Positions 51,351-60,040 are shown, numbered from the stretch's first letter. The stretch is DNA of 64,000 bases from an uncultured Bacilli bacterium (GCA_934098505.1 CAKOOR010000003.1:68814-132813), one strand, 5' to 3'. Notes: a model not told the origin generated them from the sequence alone. Numbers and translations are program-made.

Positions 51351-51810
51351 TTATTAATTAAATTGAATTCCTATGTTAACTAAGATTTATTATTTAAATT
51401 ATACGTATAATACTGTTAAACTTGATAATAATATATTAAAAGTAAAATTTTCATAGAGTATATAACTCTATGAAATCGAAATATCGATATCTATTTTTAA
51501 TTTATAGTATAAATATACCATATATTTTAGAGATTTTAAAGAGTTTTTAATAACCTATTGTAGTCAAAATTGTAGTCAATTAAATTGCTTGTTTCTTTAG
51601 ATATTAAAAGGGTTTTCAAAGCTTTTAATAGTCAAATAATCAATAATTTTTGTGGTCAAATTTTCTGGTCAAATACACATTTAATCCAGTAATTACTTAG
51701 CTTTTTCATAGAGTTATATACTCTATGAATCCATATTTACGCATTTTGATATCTATTACTCATTAATTGTTTAAAAATGGGAATAATAATTGTAGTAAGG
51801 AAGATTTATT
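51351..51810. other. Upstream region of second surface protein, with repeats
   Basis: No gene. Two 21-bp palindromes CATAGAG...CTCTATG at 51453-51473 and 51707-51727, each followed by related sequence ending GATATCTATT. Between them are several GTCAAA-type repeats (TAGTCAAA, TAGTCAA, TGGTCAAA, TGGTCAAA). This dense repeat set suggests a regulator-binding region. Confidence 0.5.
51453..51727. repeat. Pair of palindromes with opposite loops
   Basis: First copy CATAGAG-TATATAA-CTCTATG, second copy CATAGAG-TTATATA-CTCTATG; the loop of one is the reverse complement of the other while the sequence behind (GAA..TC...GATATCTATT) keeps the same direction. Confidence 0.65.
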
Positions 51811-53811
51811 ATGCAAAAGAAAAAAGTTAATGTGATAGTATTAGTTGTGTCTGTATTATTGACACTAATTGGACTTAGTTATGGTTATTTTTTTATACAA
51901 AAAAATCAGGTAAATAATAATGTAGCAGGTAGCAAGTGTTTTAAATTAGAATTTTCTAATGAAAGTGAAGCCATTAATTTAAGCAATATGTATCCAGTTA
52001 GTGATGAAGAAGGCAAAAAGCAAGTACCATATTCATTTACGATAACTAATATTTGTGATATGTTAGCGGGCTATACGGTTAATATGGAAATGTTAGAAGG
52101 TACAACGTTAAATAGTAAGTATTTGGATATTTTAGTAAATAATGAAGAGATTAAATTACTTTCCACTTATGAGGCAACGGATACAGTAATAGCAAATAGT
52201 ACGGAGTCAAGAATTTTAACGAAAGGTACTTTAGCTTATAATGATTCTGTTGATTATACAGTTAGATTTTGGATGGATAAAGATGTTGAGGATATCGAAT
52301 CAATGAATAAGTATTTTGCGTCTAAAATAGTAGTAACTGCTCAGCCTAGTAATTATAGTCCTAAAGAAGCAGGTTATGATACTTTGCACGATGCAATATT
52401 AGCCAATGAATATCAAACTACTCCTGATAAGGCTATAGAAAAGATAAAGGCTAAGGGAAAACCGGATTTAAGCCAAACGGCACCCATTATTAAATGGCTT
52501 GAAAAAACTGATGTAACGACTACAATAAATATTACGAAACCCGCCGAAAGTGTTATTGAAACTTATAATAAGGACACAGGTACAGGAGATAGAACAACGC
52601 AGGCTAGTAATTTAACTTTAAATGATACGAAGATTAAATTTTATAAAACTAAAATTTTTGATAGTGAAACCGGACAATATTCATTAACTAACTTTGATTA
52701 TTTCGACCCTACTATGATAGACTACTCTGGAGATACAAAATATTATGTAGTTAATGAAAATATAAGTTATAATAATACAAATGGTAAGTTATATACCTGG
52801 AATTCTAATAGTGATGTTACTGCTTATTTAGTAACAGGGGCAACTAAAACAATAGGTACAACAGTGTGGAATGGAGTTTCTTACGATAGTGTAACTTATA
52901 AATTAAATTTATTAACATTAACCGAAACAGAATTAGAAACAGACAAATCCGATAAAGGATTATATCAATCAATTGATGATTATGGTACAACATACTATTA
53001 TCGTGGTAATGTTAAAAATAATAATGTTTATTTTGCAGGTTTTTACTGGCAAATAGTAAGAATCAATGGTGATGGTTCTATAAGGTTAATATATAATGGA
53101 ACCAAAAAAGATTCCGAAGGAAATGATCAATCAATTAATAGTAAACTATATCAATTCAATAATGTTTATAACGATCCGACTTATGCAGGTTATATGTATG
53201 GTAACCCAGACAGCACTATTTTTGATGAAGTTCATAATAATACAAACTCTTCAAAGATAAAAATTACCATTGAAAATTGGTATAAAACGAATATTGAAGA
53301 TAAGGGCTATAGTCAGTATATTAATGCTGCTGTCGGATTTTGTGGAGATCGAACTATTTCAAGCGGTGATGGCATTAGTAATACTGTAACTACAAATTTT
53401 GGTGCATATGAAAGACTGCAACAGGATACAGCACAATTTACATGCCCAAATGTTGAAAGGGATTTATATACAGATAATAGCTCAAGTATTGGTAATAAGG
53501 CTTTAACATATCCAGTAGGTTTAATAACTTTTGACGAGTTAATATTTGCCGGAATGCGAAACGAATATACAAATAAGTTATCTTGGATTTATTCTAGTGT
53601 AAACTTTTGGACAATGTCACCGTCAACATTTAATACATCATATGCAATGGCGAGAATATTTTATCAAATTTCTACTGGTCGCATTCATATTCACGGTTGG
53701 CCGACCAGTTTATTAAGCGTAAGGCCAGTTATAAATTTGAAATCAGATGTTAAAATATCCGGTGGTATTGGAACTGTAAATGAACCATATATAATAGATG
53801 CAAATAATTAA
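51811..53811 (+). CDS. Large SipW-type surface protein, paralogue of 27113-28675
   Basis: 666 residues. N-terminal helix VIVLVVSVLLTLIGLSYGYFF like that of the 27-kb gene, a camelysin-like beta domain with two Cys (SKCFKLEF, ITNICDM), about 200 residues of beta-rich insert, then a domain shared with the 27-kb protein: YYYRGNVKNNNVYFAGFYWQIVRINGDGSIRLIYNG, NKALTYPVGLITFDELIFAG, NFWTMSPSTF and SVRPVINLKSD. Unlike the paralogue, its end keeps the AT-rich composition of the genome. An ACTGGTCG/CGACCAGT inverted repeat lies inside the variable-like segment near 53673-53708. Probably exported and anchored at the surface. Confidence 0.7.
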   Translation: MQKKKVNVIVLVVSVLLTLIGLSYGYFFIQKNQVNNNVAGSKCFKLEFSNESEAINLSNMYPVSDEEGKKQVPYSFTITNICDMLAGYTVNMEMLEGTTLNSKYLDILVNNEEIKLLSTYEATDTVIANSTESRILTKGTLAYNDSVDYTVRFWMDKDVEDIESMNKYFASKIVVTAQPSNYSPKEAGYDTLHDAILANEYQTTPDKAIEKIKAKGKPDLSQTAPIIKWLEKTDVTTTINITKPAESVIETYNKDTGTGDRTTQASNLTLNDTKIKFYKTKIFDSETGQYSLTNFDYFDPTMIDYSGDTKYYVVNENISYNNTNGKLYTWNSNSDVTAYLVTGATKTIGTTVWNGVSYDSVTYKLNLLTLTETELETDKSDKGLYQSIDDYGTTYYYRGNVKNNNVYFAGFYWQIVRINGDGSIRLIYNGTKKDSEGNDQSINSKLYQFNNVYNDPTYAGYMYGNPDSTIFDEVHNNTNSSKIKITIENWYKTNIEDKGYSQYINAAVGFCGDRTISSGDGISNTVTTNFGAYERLQQDTAQFTCPNVERDLYTDNSSSIGNKALTYPVGLITFDELIFAGMRNEYTNKLSWIYSSVNFWTMSPSTFNTSYAMARIFYQISTGRIHIHGWPTSLLSVRPVINLKSDVKISGGIGTVNEPYIIDANN

Positions 53812-53814
53812 ATA

Positions 53815-53884
53815 ACTGGGGCCAAATAAAATATAAAAAATAGTATGGTATATTTTACAAATTCTCTTATCAAAAGGCCCCAGT
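53815..53884. repeat. GC-rich inverted repeat behind surface-protein gene
   Basis: ACTGGGGCC at 53815-53823 and GGCCCCAGT at 53876-53884 with 52 AT-rich bases between; no T-run follows, so not a classical terminator. Confidence 0.6.
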
Positions 53885-53921
53885 ACTTTATGAGCAAATG
53901 CAGTATTTTAAATAAACTATT

Positions 53922-53955
53922 TAGAAAGATGACTTTAAAAAAGTTGTCTTTTTAA
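53922..53955 (+). terminator. Terminator after second surface-protein gene
   Basis: AAAGA.GACTT pairs with AAGT.GTCTTT, followed by TTTTTAAAT. Confidence 0.6.
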
Positions 53956-53964
53956 ATATTACAA

Positions 53965-53992
53965 AATAAAAAAAGATCAAATTAATGATCTA
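53965..53992 (-). terminator. Terminator of small-peptide operon
   Basis: AGATCA pairs with TGATCT; on the minus strand TTTTTTTT follows. Confidence 0.65.
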
Positions 53993-54030
53993 AAAAGATA
54001 AATAAAAACATTTTTTGTAATGAATACATA

Positions 54031-54264
54031 TTAATTATTCATATTACCAGGACAGGTAACTTCTTTAATATTATCATTCTCGTCCTTATAATTGCAAAGA
54101 CAAGTATTACCATCACATTTACAGTTATAGGCTATGGCACAATAACTAGTAAAATGACACATAGGTTTAATTTTAGGAATTAATATAAAATAAATTACCG
54201 CAATTAAAACCATTAGTATTACTTGAATAATAATAAATTTTTTAACATTAACATTCTTTTTCAT
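54031..54264 (-). CDS. Small Cys-rich membrane protein
   Basis: 77 residues. One N-terminal membrane helix (FIIIQVILMVLIAVIYFILI), then an outer part with seven Cys (CHFTSYC, YNCKCDGNTCLC, VTCPG), which looks like a small disulphide- or metal-bound knot. Ribosome site GGTGGTG lies inside the upstream small gene, and the start is 1 bp behind its stop, so the two are coupled. Family not recognised. Confidence 0.5.
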   Translation of the reverse strand: MKKNVNVKKFIIIQVILMVLIAVIYFILIPKIKPMCHFTSYCAIAYNCKCDGNTCLCNYKDENDNIKEVTCPGNMNN

Positions 54265-54363
54265 TTAACACCACCATGGAAAAATTAGGCTAAGTAGGAT
54301 AAGCTCTATTACAATTAGGCTCATACTAATCAAGATAGATTTTCTTATTGAAATACTTTTCAT
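54265..54363 (-). CDS. Very small hydrophobic peptide, coupled to Cys-rich protein
   Basis: 32 residues: a short basic head (MKSISIRKS), a hydrophobic helix (ILISMSLIVIELILLSLIF) and the end PWWC. AAAGGA lies 8-9 bp before the ATG. The stop TAA is directly followed by the ATG of the next gene. Size and layout fit a single-span membrane peptide; export or toxin roles are open. Confidence 0.45.
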   Translation of the reverse strand: MKSISIRKSILISMSLIVIELILLSLIFPWWC

Positions 54364-54537
54364 ATTGATTTAATCCTTTCTAATTATATCTTATAATAAC
54401 AAAATTAATATTACAAGTAAAATTAAACGTAAAAAAATTACTGCAATTTTACTGCGACATATATAATACACAGTAACATTTACAGTAATTAATATCAGAA
54501 TATAGCACGTTAAGTACTATAAACAATCTTCATGATG

Positions 54538-54599
54538 TCAGTAAAAGGCAGGCTTAACAACTTCTAAGCTAAAAGATGATAGTAAGAATAACTTACTGA
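54538..54599. other. Branched hairpin structure between two minus-strand genes
   Basis: GTCAGTAA and TTACTGAC form an outer stem, with GCTT/AAGC and GTAAG/CTTAC hairpins inside. No T-run. It may be the 3' structure of the fic mRNA or a small RNA. Confidence 0.35.
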
Positions 54600-54608
54600 C
54601 TAATTACA

Positions 54609-55688
54609 TTATATAGTATTTTTTCCGACAAAAACATCATATATTTCTTTATATCGATATCCTAATTTTGCATATGTTGAATCAGAAACAAGTATTCCTA
54701 ATTCTATTAATTGGTCTATTAAAGTAGACACAGTATTTCTTGATACACCAGATTCTTCTTCTATTTCTTTTTTTGTAAAAACAATTTGATGTATCATAGC
54801 GGGCATTATTCTATATACAGCATTACTATTTAATGTTTTTATTTTATCCATATCTCTATTATAAATAGTTTTTATCATATTTATTTTAGAAATGTAATTA
54901 TTACATTGCTCAATAATACATTGTAAGAAAAATTTAATAAAGCCTAACATATTACCTTTTCTGCTTTCATTTAAAAATTTATGATAACTGGGTTTATATA
55001 ATTCAATTACTTCTGATAAAAATAAAATTGGTCTATCATCAGTTAATTTAGCAAGTTGTATGGGAATAAGCGCTCTACCTAATCTACCATTTCCGTCACG
55101 ATAAGCATGAATAGTTTCAAACTGAGAATGGGAAATAGCTAAATTAACAAAAAGTGGATCGATAAATTCATCATTCATATATTTAAATAAATTATCCAAT
55201 AATAACGGAACATCTTCAGGAATAGGTGGAATAAAAATTGCCTCTTCCATACCACAGTCTTTAGGTCCTATCCAATTTTGAATTGTTCTAATCTTTCCAG
55301 GTTCTTTTTCATTACCCCTAACACTATTTAACAGTATTTTATGAATGTGATTTACAAAATGAATATCTATTTTATTACTATTTTTTAAATATTCATTTGA
55401 ATAGTCAATAACTTTTTTTAAATTTTGAATTTCTAAATTATCATCACTATTGGGCATATACTTTAAATAATACATTTCATCTTGTGATATTTGAGTTCCT
55501 TCTATTTGCGTTGATTTTAAACTTTCGCTTAAAATGATAGAATCAAGAAAAAAACGTGAATCAAAATCAATGTTTTTCAAGTATGATTTATATTCCCAAT
55601 ATTTTTCATTAGCTTCTGAAATTAATTTAAGCAATTCTTTGTCTATGCTATACTCGATTGGTAATTCTTTTACTTTAAACGGTTCCAT
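54609..55688 (-). CDS. Fic-domain protein with N-terminal inhibitory motif
   Basis: 359 residues from the ATG at 55688, with AGGTGAT upstream. Fic core IHAYRDGNGRLGRALIPIQL (HxxxDGNGRxxR; the usual HPF is HAY). The N-terminal helix LKSTQIEGTQIS carries the autoinhibitory (S/T)xxxE(G/N) motif. N-terminal Fic_N-type domain and a C-terminal winged helix (FTKKEIEEESGVSRNTVSTLIDQLIELGIL). It is expected to AMP-ylate targets or regulate its own promoter. Common in mobile or defence-related contexts; lies next to a tRNA. Confidence 0.9.
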   Translation of the reverse strand: MEPFKVKELPIEYSIDKELLKLISEANEKYWEYKSYLKNIDFDSRFFLDSIILSESLKSTQIEGTQISQDEMYYLKYMPNSDDNLEIQNLKKVIDYSNEYLKNSNKIDIHFVNHIHKILLNSVRGNEKEPGKIRTIQNWIGPKDCGMEEAIFIPPIPEDVPLLLDNLFKYMNDEFIDPLFVNLAISHSQFETIHAYRDGNGRLGRALIPIQLAKLTDDRPILFLSEVIELYKPSYHKFLNESRKGNMLGFIKFFLQCIIEQCNNYISKINMIKTIYNRDMDKIKTLNSNAVYRIMPAMIHQIVFTKKEIEEESGVSRNTVSTLIDQLIELGILVSDSTYAKLGYRYKEIYDVFVGKNTI

Positions 55689-55733
55689 TATCATCACCTA
55701 ATTAAATATTAACACATCAAAACATAAAAGCGA

Positions 55734-55772
55734 AAAAATGCACAATATTTTAAAATTATTGTGCATTTTTCC
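55734..55772. promoter_or_regulatory. Palindrome in fic promoter region
   Basis: AAAAATGCACAATA and TATTGTGCATTTTT around an AT-rich centre, about 50 bp before the Fic start; a partial repeat TTGCACAATC lies at about 55789. The winged helix of Fic could bind here, or it is a bidirectional terminator. Confidence 0.45.
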
Positions 55773-55844
55773 ACTTTTTTAACATTATTTGCACAATCTA
55801 AGTGCATTTATATAAAGTTCAAATAGTTCGAACTAATTCGTCAG

Positions 55845-55918
55845 TGGTGCCCAATGTAAGAATCGAACTTACTTTTAATCCTTACCATGGATTTGTAATA
55901 CCATTATACTAAATGGGC
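55845..55918 (-). tRNA. tRNA-Thr (anticodon GGT)
   Basis: 74 nt on the minus strand. Acceptor GCCCATT/ATTGGGC (one T-T mismatch), D-arm around TAGTATAATGGTATTAC, anticodon arm AATCC-ATGGTAA-GGATT with anticodon GGT, T-arm GTAAG-TTCGATT-CTTAC, discriminator A and an encoded CCA. Reads ACC/ACT. Matches the specifier and UGGU of the T-box before thrS. Confidence 0.9.
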
Positions 55919-55994
55919 ATATCAAAAATATACCATATAATTAAAACGCCTACAAGTATTTTTAAATATTTCATATCATAATGTAGGTGATTTT

Positions 55995-56786
55995 ATGGAT
56001 TGGTTTATCAATTTAAATGTAGTAATGCAAGCTTTTATAGCAGCAACTTTTACTTTTTTAATAACAGCTTTAGGTTCAGCAATTGTTTTCTTCTTTAAAA
56101 AAGTTAATAAAAATGTATCGGATATCTTATTAGGTGTTTCAGCTGGCATAATGTTAGCGGCTTCTTACTTTTCTTTACTTGCTCCAGCAATTAAAGAGGC
56201 AAGTAACATGGCTTTCTTACCGTATGTTATTGTTCCTTTAGGATTTCTTTGTGGCGGTTTATTATTATTTTTAACCGATAAAATTTTTTCTAAATTAATG
56301 GCCAAACAAAAAAAGAATGAAAATACCAAAAGAATCTTCTTATTAGTAAGTTCTATTACTATTCATAATATTCCGGAAGGTCTTTCAATTGGTGTAGCCT
56401 TTGGTTCCATTGTTTACGGACTAGAAGGAGCCACCGTTCTTTCAGCTTTAGGTTTAGCTTTAGGAATCGGCTTACAAAACTTTCCTGAAGGGTGTGCCGT
56501 TTCTTTACCACTTAGAAGGGAAGGCATGAGTAGAACAAAAGCCTTTATAGTTGGCGCCTTAAGCGGTATTGTAGAACCCATTGCGGCCATCATCGGCGCC
56601 TTACTGGTTTTAAAAATTCAATATATTATGCCATTTTTACTTTCCTTTGCTGCTGGAGCTATGATTTTTGTTGTAGTCGAAGAATTAATTCCTGAATCTC
56701 AACAAAATCATAATAAAAATATGATTACCATGTATACCCTTGTTGGTTTTATAATTATGATGATTTTAGATGTTGCTTTAGGATAA
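55995..56786 (+). CDS. zupT: ZIP-family metal transporter
   Basis: 263 residues with about eight membrane segments. Metal-binding motifs HNIPEGLSIGVAFG in helix IV and QNFPEGCAVSLPLR in helix V are complete; EELIPESQ ends helix VII. Takes up zinc or other divalent metals. A GTAGGTGAT ribosome site precedes the ATG; CCTACA upstream could pair with TGTAGG and cover it. Confidence 0.92.
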   Translation: MDWFINLNVVMQAFIAATFTFLITALGSAIVFFFKKVNKNVSDILLGVSAGIMLAASYFSLLAPAIKEASNMAFLPYVIVPLGFLCGGLLLFLTDKIFSKLMAKQKKNENTKRIFLLVSSITIHNIPEGLSIGVAFGSIVYGLEGATVLSALGLALGIGLQNFPEGCAVSLPLRREGMSRTKAFIVGALSGIVEPIAAIIGALLVLKIQYIMPFLLSFAAGAMIFVVVEELIPESQQNHNKNMITMYTLVGFIIMMILDVALG

Positions 56787-56819
56787 AATTTACTTTAAGA
56801 AAAGAATAGAAAAAATTAA

Positions 56820-56862
56820 TGATAATTAGTCAATTTGTTTTGGCTAATTATTGTTTTTATAG
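56820..56862 (+). terminator. Terminator after zupT
   Basis: ATAATTAG.C pairs with G.CTAATTAT, followed by TGTTTTT; a -10 (TATAAT) for the next gene follows directly. Confidence 0.7.
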
Positions 56863-56887
56863 TATAATCGTAAAAGGAGGTAATAGA

Positions 56888-57415
56888 ATGAAAAAAGTTT
56901 GTAACTTACTTATAGCTTTAGTATTGCTTTTTGTACCAATAGTATGTTTAGCTGAAACTGATAAAGAACCAGCTAATATTTATGTTTTTTATGGTAAAGG
57001 TTGCCCTCATTGCGAAGAATTTTTTACTTGGATTAAGTCTTTAAGCAATGAGCAAAAAGCCAAATTTAATATCGTAAAATATGAAACTTGGTATAATACA
57101 ACTAATAGTAATGCTTTAACACAAGCTGCCGAACATTTTAAAGATAGCGAATATGGTGTTCCCTATATTATTATTGGGGAAAATCGCTTTAATGGTTTTG
57201 GCAGTAGTATGAAAGATCAAATCTTAACCGCAATCAACGATTATTATAATCTTGATGAACGTTCTAATTTGATTGATGAATTAAAATTAGAAGTAGTTGC
57301 CGATGCCCCTGAGAAAGTAGAAAAGACTAAAACAGCAGTAGTCATTGTTGTTGTTTTAGCTATCTGTTTAGGAGCAGCTGGCTTAATTTATATGGTAAGC
57401 AAGTCAGAAGAGTGA
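56888..57415 (+). CDS. Membrane-anchored thioredoxin-fold protein
   Basis: 175 residues from the ATG at 56888 with AAAGGAGGT upstream. Signal or anchor (NLLIALVLLFVPIVCLA), thioredoxin fold with YVFYGKGCPHCEEFF (CPHC active site), cis-Pro loop YGVPYIIIG, and a C-terminal membrane helix (AVVIVVVLAICLGAAGLIYMV). Probably an extracytoplasmic disulphide oxidoreductase. It might serve the Cys-rich surface proteins seen here; that link is conjecture. Confidence 0.75.
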   Translation: MKKVCNLLIALVLLFVPIVCLAETDKEPANIYVFYGKGCPHCEEFFTWIKSLSNEQKAKFNIVKYETWYNTTNSNALTQAAEHFKDSEYGVPYIIIGENRFNGFGSSMKDQILTAINDYYNLDERSNLIDELKLEVVADAPEKVEKTKTAVVIVVVLAICLGAAGLIYMVSKSEE

Positions 57416-57464
57416 TTTGCTTACTTTTTAAAAGAAAAAATTTATAACAGGAAGAGGAATTATA

Positions 57465-58844
57465 ATGATAGATATACAATTATCACCCAAAGGGTTTGTA
57501 AAAAATGGTTGTTTTGACCAAAAAGAAGCTTTATATGAAGCGGGAGTAAGAGCAGCGGTTTGTGTTGCTAAAAGTAACGATGATAAATTAGTTACCACGG
57601 CTGATATTAGAAAAAATAATTCGCGGGCAAATCTTATAAGAAGAGGTATTTCAACAATTTTGCAAGCCCATACAACGCCATCTGAACAAGAAGTCGTAAG
57701 TCTAGAAATAACGGGAATATCCAGAAGATTATGCTTAATCTTAAATAATGAAAAAGAATATGCCGCTGATGAGTTATCCCTAAGATATACCAAGGCTAAA
57801 GAAAGCGAATATAACACTAGAATGGAAATTGAGTTATACCATAAATGGCTTGAAATATTTGAAAAAGTTATAACTAAAGACTATTGGGATTATTTTCGGA
57901 AAACAGCTAAAAGCGATAATGAAGCTACTCGCATGATTAGAGAAAAAGCTCAAGAAAATGCGCGTAATTTTCTGGGACTTGCTACGCGTACTAGTATTAC
58001 TTATACTGTCCCTTTTGCCCAAATTAATAAAATTGCTTATATGATGGAAAGGGTAATTAATAATCCCTTAGACGATTTTGAAAAGTCATGTGTACCTGAA
58101 ATGCAAGAATTTATAAAGGCTTTAAAAGATAAGAAAGTTTTACTAACTAAAAATGATGTTTATGAAATGATTACAAGTGATGATACCCTAGAAGCCGAAG
58201 TAAAACTTCGTGGTAAAAACATTCCATACCTTACTTATCAAGGTGATGATTCCTTACTTTTTGCTAATACTAAGAGTGTAGATTTATCTTTATTTGCTAA
58301 AAGAAATAAATTTAGTACCATCGATTTTCCTAATGAAGTAACAACTTCAAATATAAGTTATAATAATTATCAATCATTATCCTGTCTTGCTCAAAATCAA
58401 AGACATCGCACTATTGATTTAGAAATGAAAGTGCCTGAGGAAGAAATTACTTTTACGGTTCCCTTATTTTTAAATGATTACCCAGAACTTATAAAAGAGT
58501 ATCTTCGTGATATTAATAAAATTAAAGAAACTTATCCTTTAGGAATGAATGTTAAAGTAAATATGAATGCTACACTAGCTAATTTATTTAACTATGTTAG
58601 TAAAGAAAGATGTTGTATGCGTGCTCAAAGTGAAATCGCTCGTATGTATACTTTAGAAGTAATTCCTTATATTTATAACGAATTATTAACAAAAGCTGAT
58701 TTAGCAACTAATCCCAGCATAAAGGCTGCTTATCAAAAACAAGCTAAAGTAGTGGAAACATATTTAAATAAATATCGTTGTATGTTTAATGACTATAAAT
58801 GTAGTAGTCCTTGTCATGTTATTAGATTAGAAAGAAAATTATAA
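57465..58844 (+). CDS. thyX: Flavin-dependent thymidylate synthase, two-domain form
   Basis: 459 residues. The first half has a ThyX-like EYNTRMEIELYHKW, ENARNFLGLATRTSITYTVPFAQINKIAYMME (like E.AR..LP..TYT.......L...L). The second half carries QNQRHRTIDLEM with the RHR motif near 312 and ends RCCMRAQSEIARMY...CMFNDYKCSSPC. Single-domain ThyX is about 220 residues, so this is the duplicated long form. FAD- and methylenetetrahydrofolate-dependent synthesis of dTMP. The thymidylate kinase gene follows 30 bp downstream, which supports the call. Confidence 0.75.
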   Translation: MIDIQLSPKGFVKNGCFDQKEALYEAGVRAAVCVAKSNDDKLVTTADIRKNNSRANLIRRGISTILQAHTTPSEQEVVSLEITGISRRLCLILNNEKEYAADELSLRYTKAKESEYNTRMEIELYHKWLEIFEKVITKDYWDYFRKTAKSDNEATRMIREKAQENARNFLGLATRTSITYTVPFAQINKIAYMMERVINNPLDDFEKSCVPEMQEFIKALKDKKVLLTKNDVYEMITSDDTLEAEVKLRGKNIPYLTYQGDDSLLFANTKSVDLSLFAKRNKFSTIDFPNEVTTSNISYNNYQSLSCLAQNQRHRTIDLEMKVPEEEITFTVPLFLNDYPELIKEYLRDINKIKETYPLGMNVKVNMNATLANLFNYVSKERCCMRAQSEIARMYTLEVIPYIYNELLTKADLATNPSIKAAYQKQAKVVETYLNKYRCMFNDYKCSSPCHVIRLERKL

Positions 58845-58874
58845 AATTAATTAAAAAAGAAGGAGAATTAGATT

Positions 58875-59546
58875 ATGGAAAATAAAGGAAGATTAATTGT
58901 ATTAGAAGGAGCTTGTGATGGTGTTGGTAAATCAACTCAGTTAGAATTATTAAAAAAAGCGTTAGAGAGTGAAACTGAATGTGAACAATGGCATTTTCCA
59001 AGTTATGGCTTTGGTTCTGGAATTATGGCAGTCAAGTTTTTAAAAGGAAAACTAGGAGAATTAGATGAAATTCCCGATGAAGTAATTGAAAGTTATTATG
59101 CCATTGATAGAGAATATGTATGGCGTAATTATTTAAAGAAATATTATGCGGAAGGAAAAACCATTCTTTTAGACCGTTATACAACATCAAGTTTTATTTA
59201 TCAAACTTTAAAATGTAAAACTGAAGAAGAAAAGAAAGATATGATTGCTAAAATGAAAGCTTATGAATATTATAATCTAGGTATTGGTGAACCTGATTTA
59301 GTAGTCTTCTTTAATGGCAATTTTGATACTTTGACCAAACTTCGCCTAGCCAGAGAAACTAATGATGGTGTTCAAAAAGATATCTTTGAAAAAAGTGTTG
59401 ATACTCAAAGAAGAATTTATGAATCAGCCCAGTTTGTTAGTAATTATCTAAAATGGAGTACTGTAAATGTAACTGAAGGGAATACTATGCGCAGTATAGA
59501 AGATATACATGAAGACGTTATGCGTTTAGTTAGAAAAATGCGCTGA
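58875..59546 (+). CDS. tmk: Thymidylate kinase
   Basis: 223 residues. P-loop EGACDGVGKSTQ (usual EGIDGSGKSTQ), DRYTTSSFIYQ, and LID region RETNDGVQKDIFE. Converts dTMP to dTDP. Operon with thyX upstream; the next gene begins at its stop codon (shared base). The larger size than 205-210 residues comes from inserts near ECEQWHFPSYGFGSGI, a trait of the eukaryote-like tmk branch. Confidence 0.9.
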   Translation: MENKGRLIVLEGACDGVGKSTQLELLKKALESETECEQWHFPSYGFGSGIMAVKFLKGKLGELDEIPDEVIESYYAIDREYVWRNYLKKYYAEGKTILLDRYTTSSFIYQTLKCKTEEEKKDMIAKMKAYEYYNLGIGEPDLVVFFNGNFDTLTKLRLARETNDGVQKDIFEKSVDTQRRIYESAQFVSNYLKWSTVNVTEGNTMRSIEDIHEDVMRLVRKMR

Positions 59547-60034
59547 TGTTTGATAAACTTGTTGATGATTTTTGCAACATTATATTTGGACTTATCAATT
59601 ATTATTTAAGTAAAAATATCAATCCTGATTTAACACTTAATGATATTAAAGAACTTTCTAGCGACTGTTTAGATGATTTAATTACAAACGGTATCAATGG
59701 CTTAATAATTGATTTAGATGAAACCTTGCGTTTCGATAAAAAAGATATACCCGAGGTTAATAAAGAATGGCTCCAAATGGCTAAAAGCAAATTAAAAATT
59801 ATAGTGATGAGCAATGGTTATAGTGAAAATATCGAAAAATATTTGAAAAAAATTGGCATTAATTACATTGCTCTTGCTTATAAACCCTTAAAACCAAGCT
59901 TTAAAAAGGCTCTTCATTACCTAAACTTAAAACCAGATGAAGTATTTATGATTGGTGATGATTATTTTTCTGATATTTATGGTGGCAATAGAAATAAATT
60001 AAGAACAGTTCTAATTAATAAAAAGATAAAATAA
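59546..60034 (+). CDS. yqeG: YqeG-family HAD phosphatase
   Basis: 162 residues. HAD motif I LIIDLDETLRFD, motif II VMSNGYS, KPLKPSFKKAL and motif III GDDYFSDIYGGNR. Matches YqeG (HAD IIIA). Substrate unknown; some relatives act on phosphatidylglycerophosphate. It shares one base with the tmk stop region, so it is translationally coupled. Confidence 0.85.
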   Translation: MFDKLVDDFCNIIFGLINYYLSKNINPDLTLNDIKELSSDCLDDLITNGINGLIIDLDETLRFDKKDIPEVNKEWLQMAKSKLKIIVMSNGYSENIEKYLKKIGINYIALAYKPLKPSFKKALHYLNLKPDEVFMIGDDYFSDIYGGNRNKLRTVLINKKIK

Positions 60035-60040
60035 CTTTAT

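Noticed and set aside
51811..53811. Second surface protein as an active DGR target
   Set aside because: Its variable-like segment has the AT-rich, NNT-type codons of the genome, so there is no mutagenesis fingerprint; only homology remains.
54500..54570. Integron attC-like site (GTTAAGT and GCTTAAC)
   Set aside because: The two core-like motifs are in the wrong order and lack the paired inner boxes; chance is more likely.
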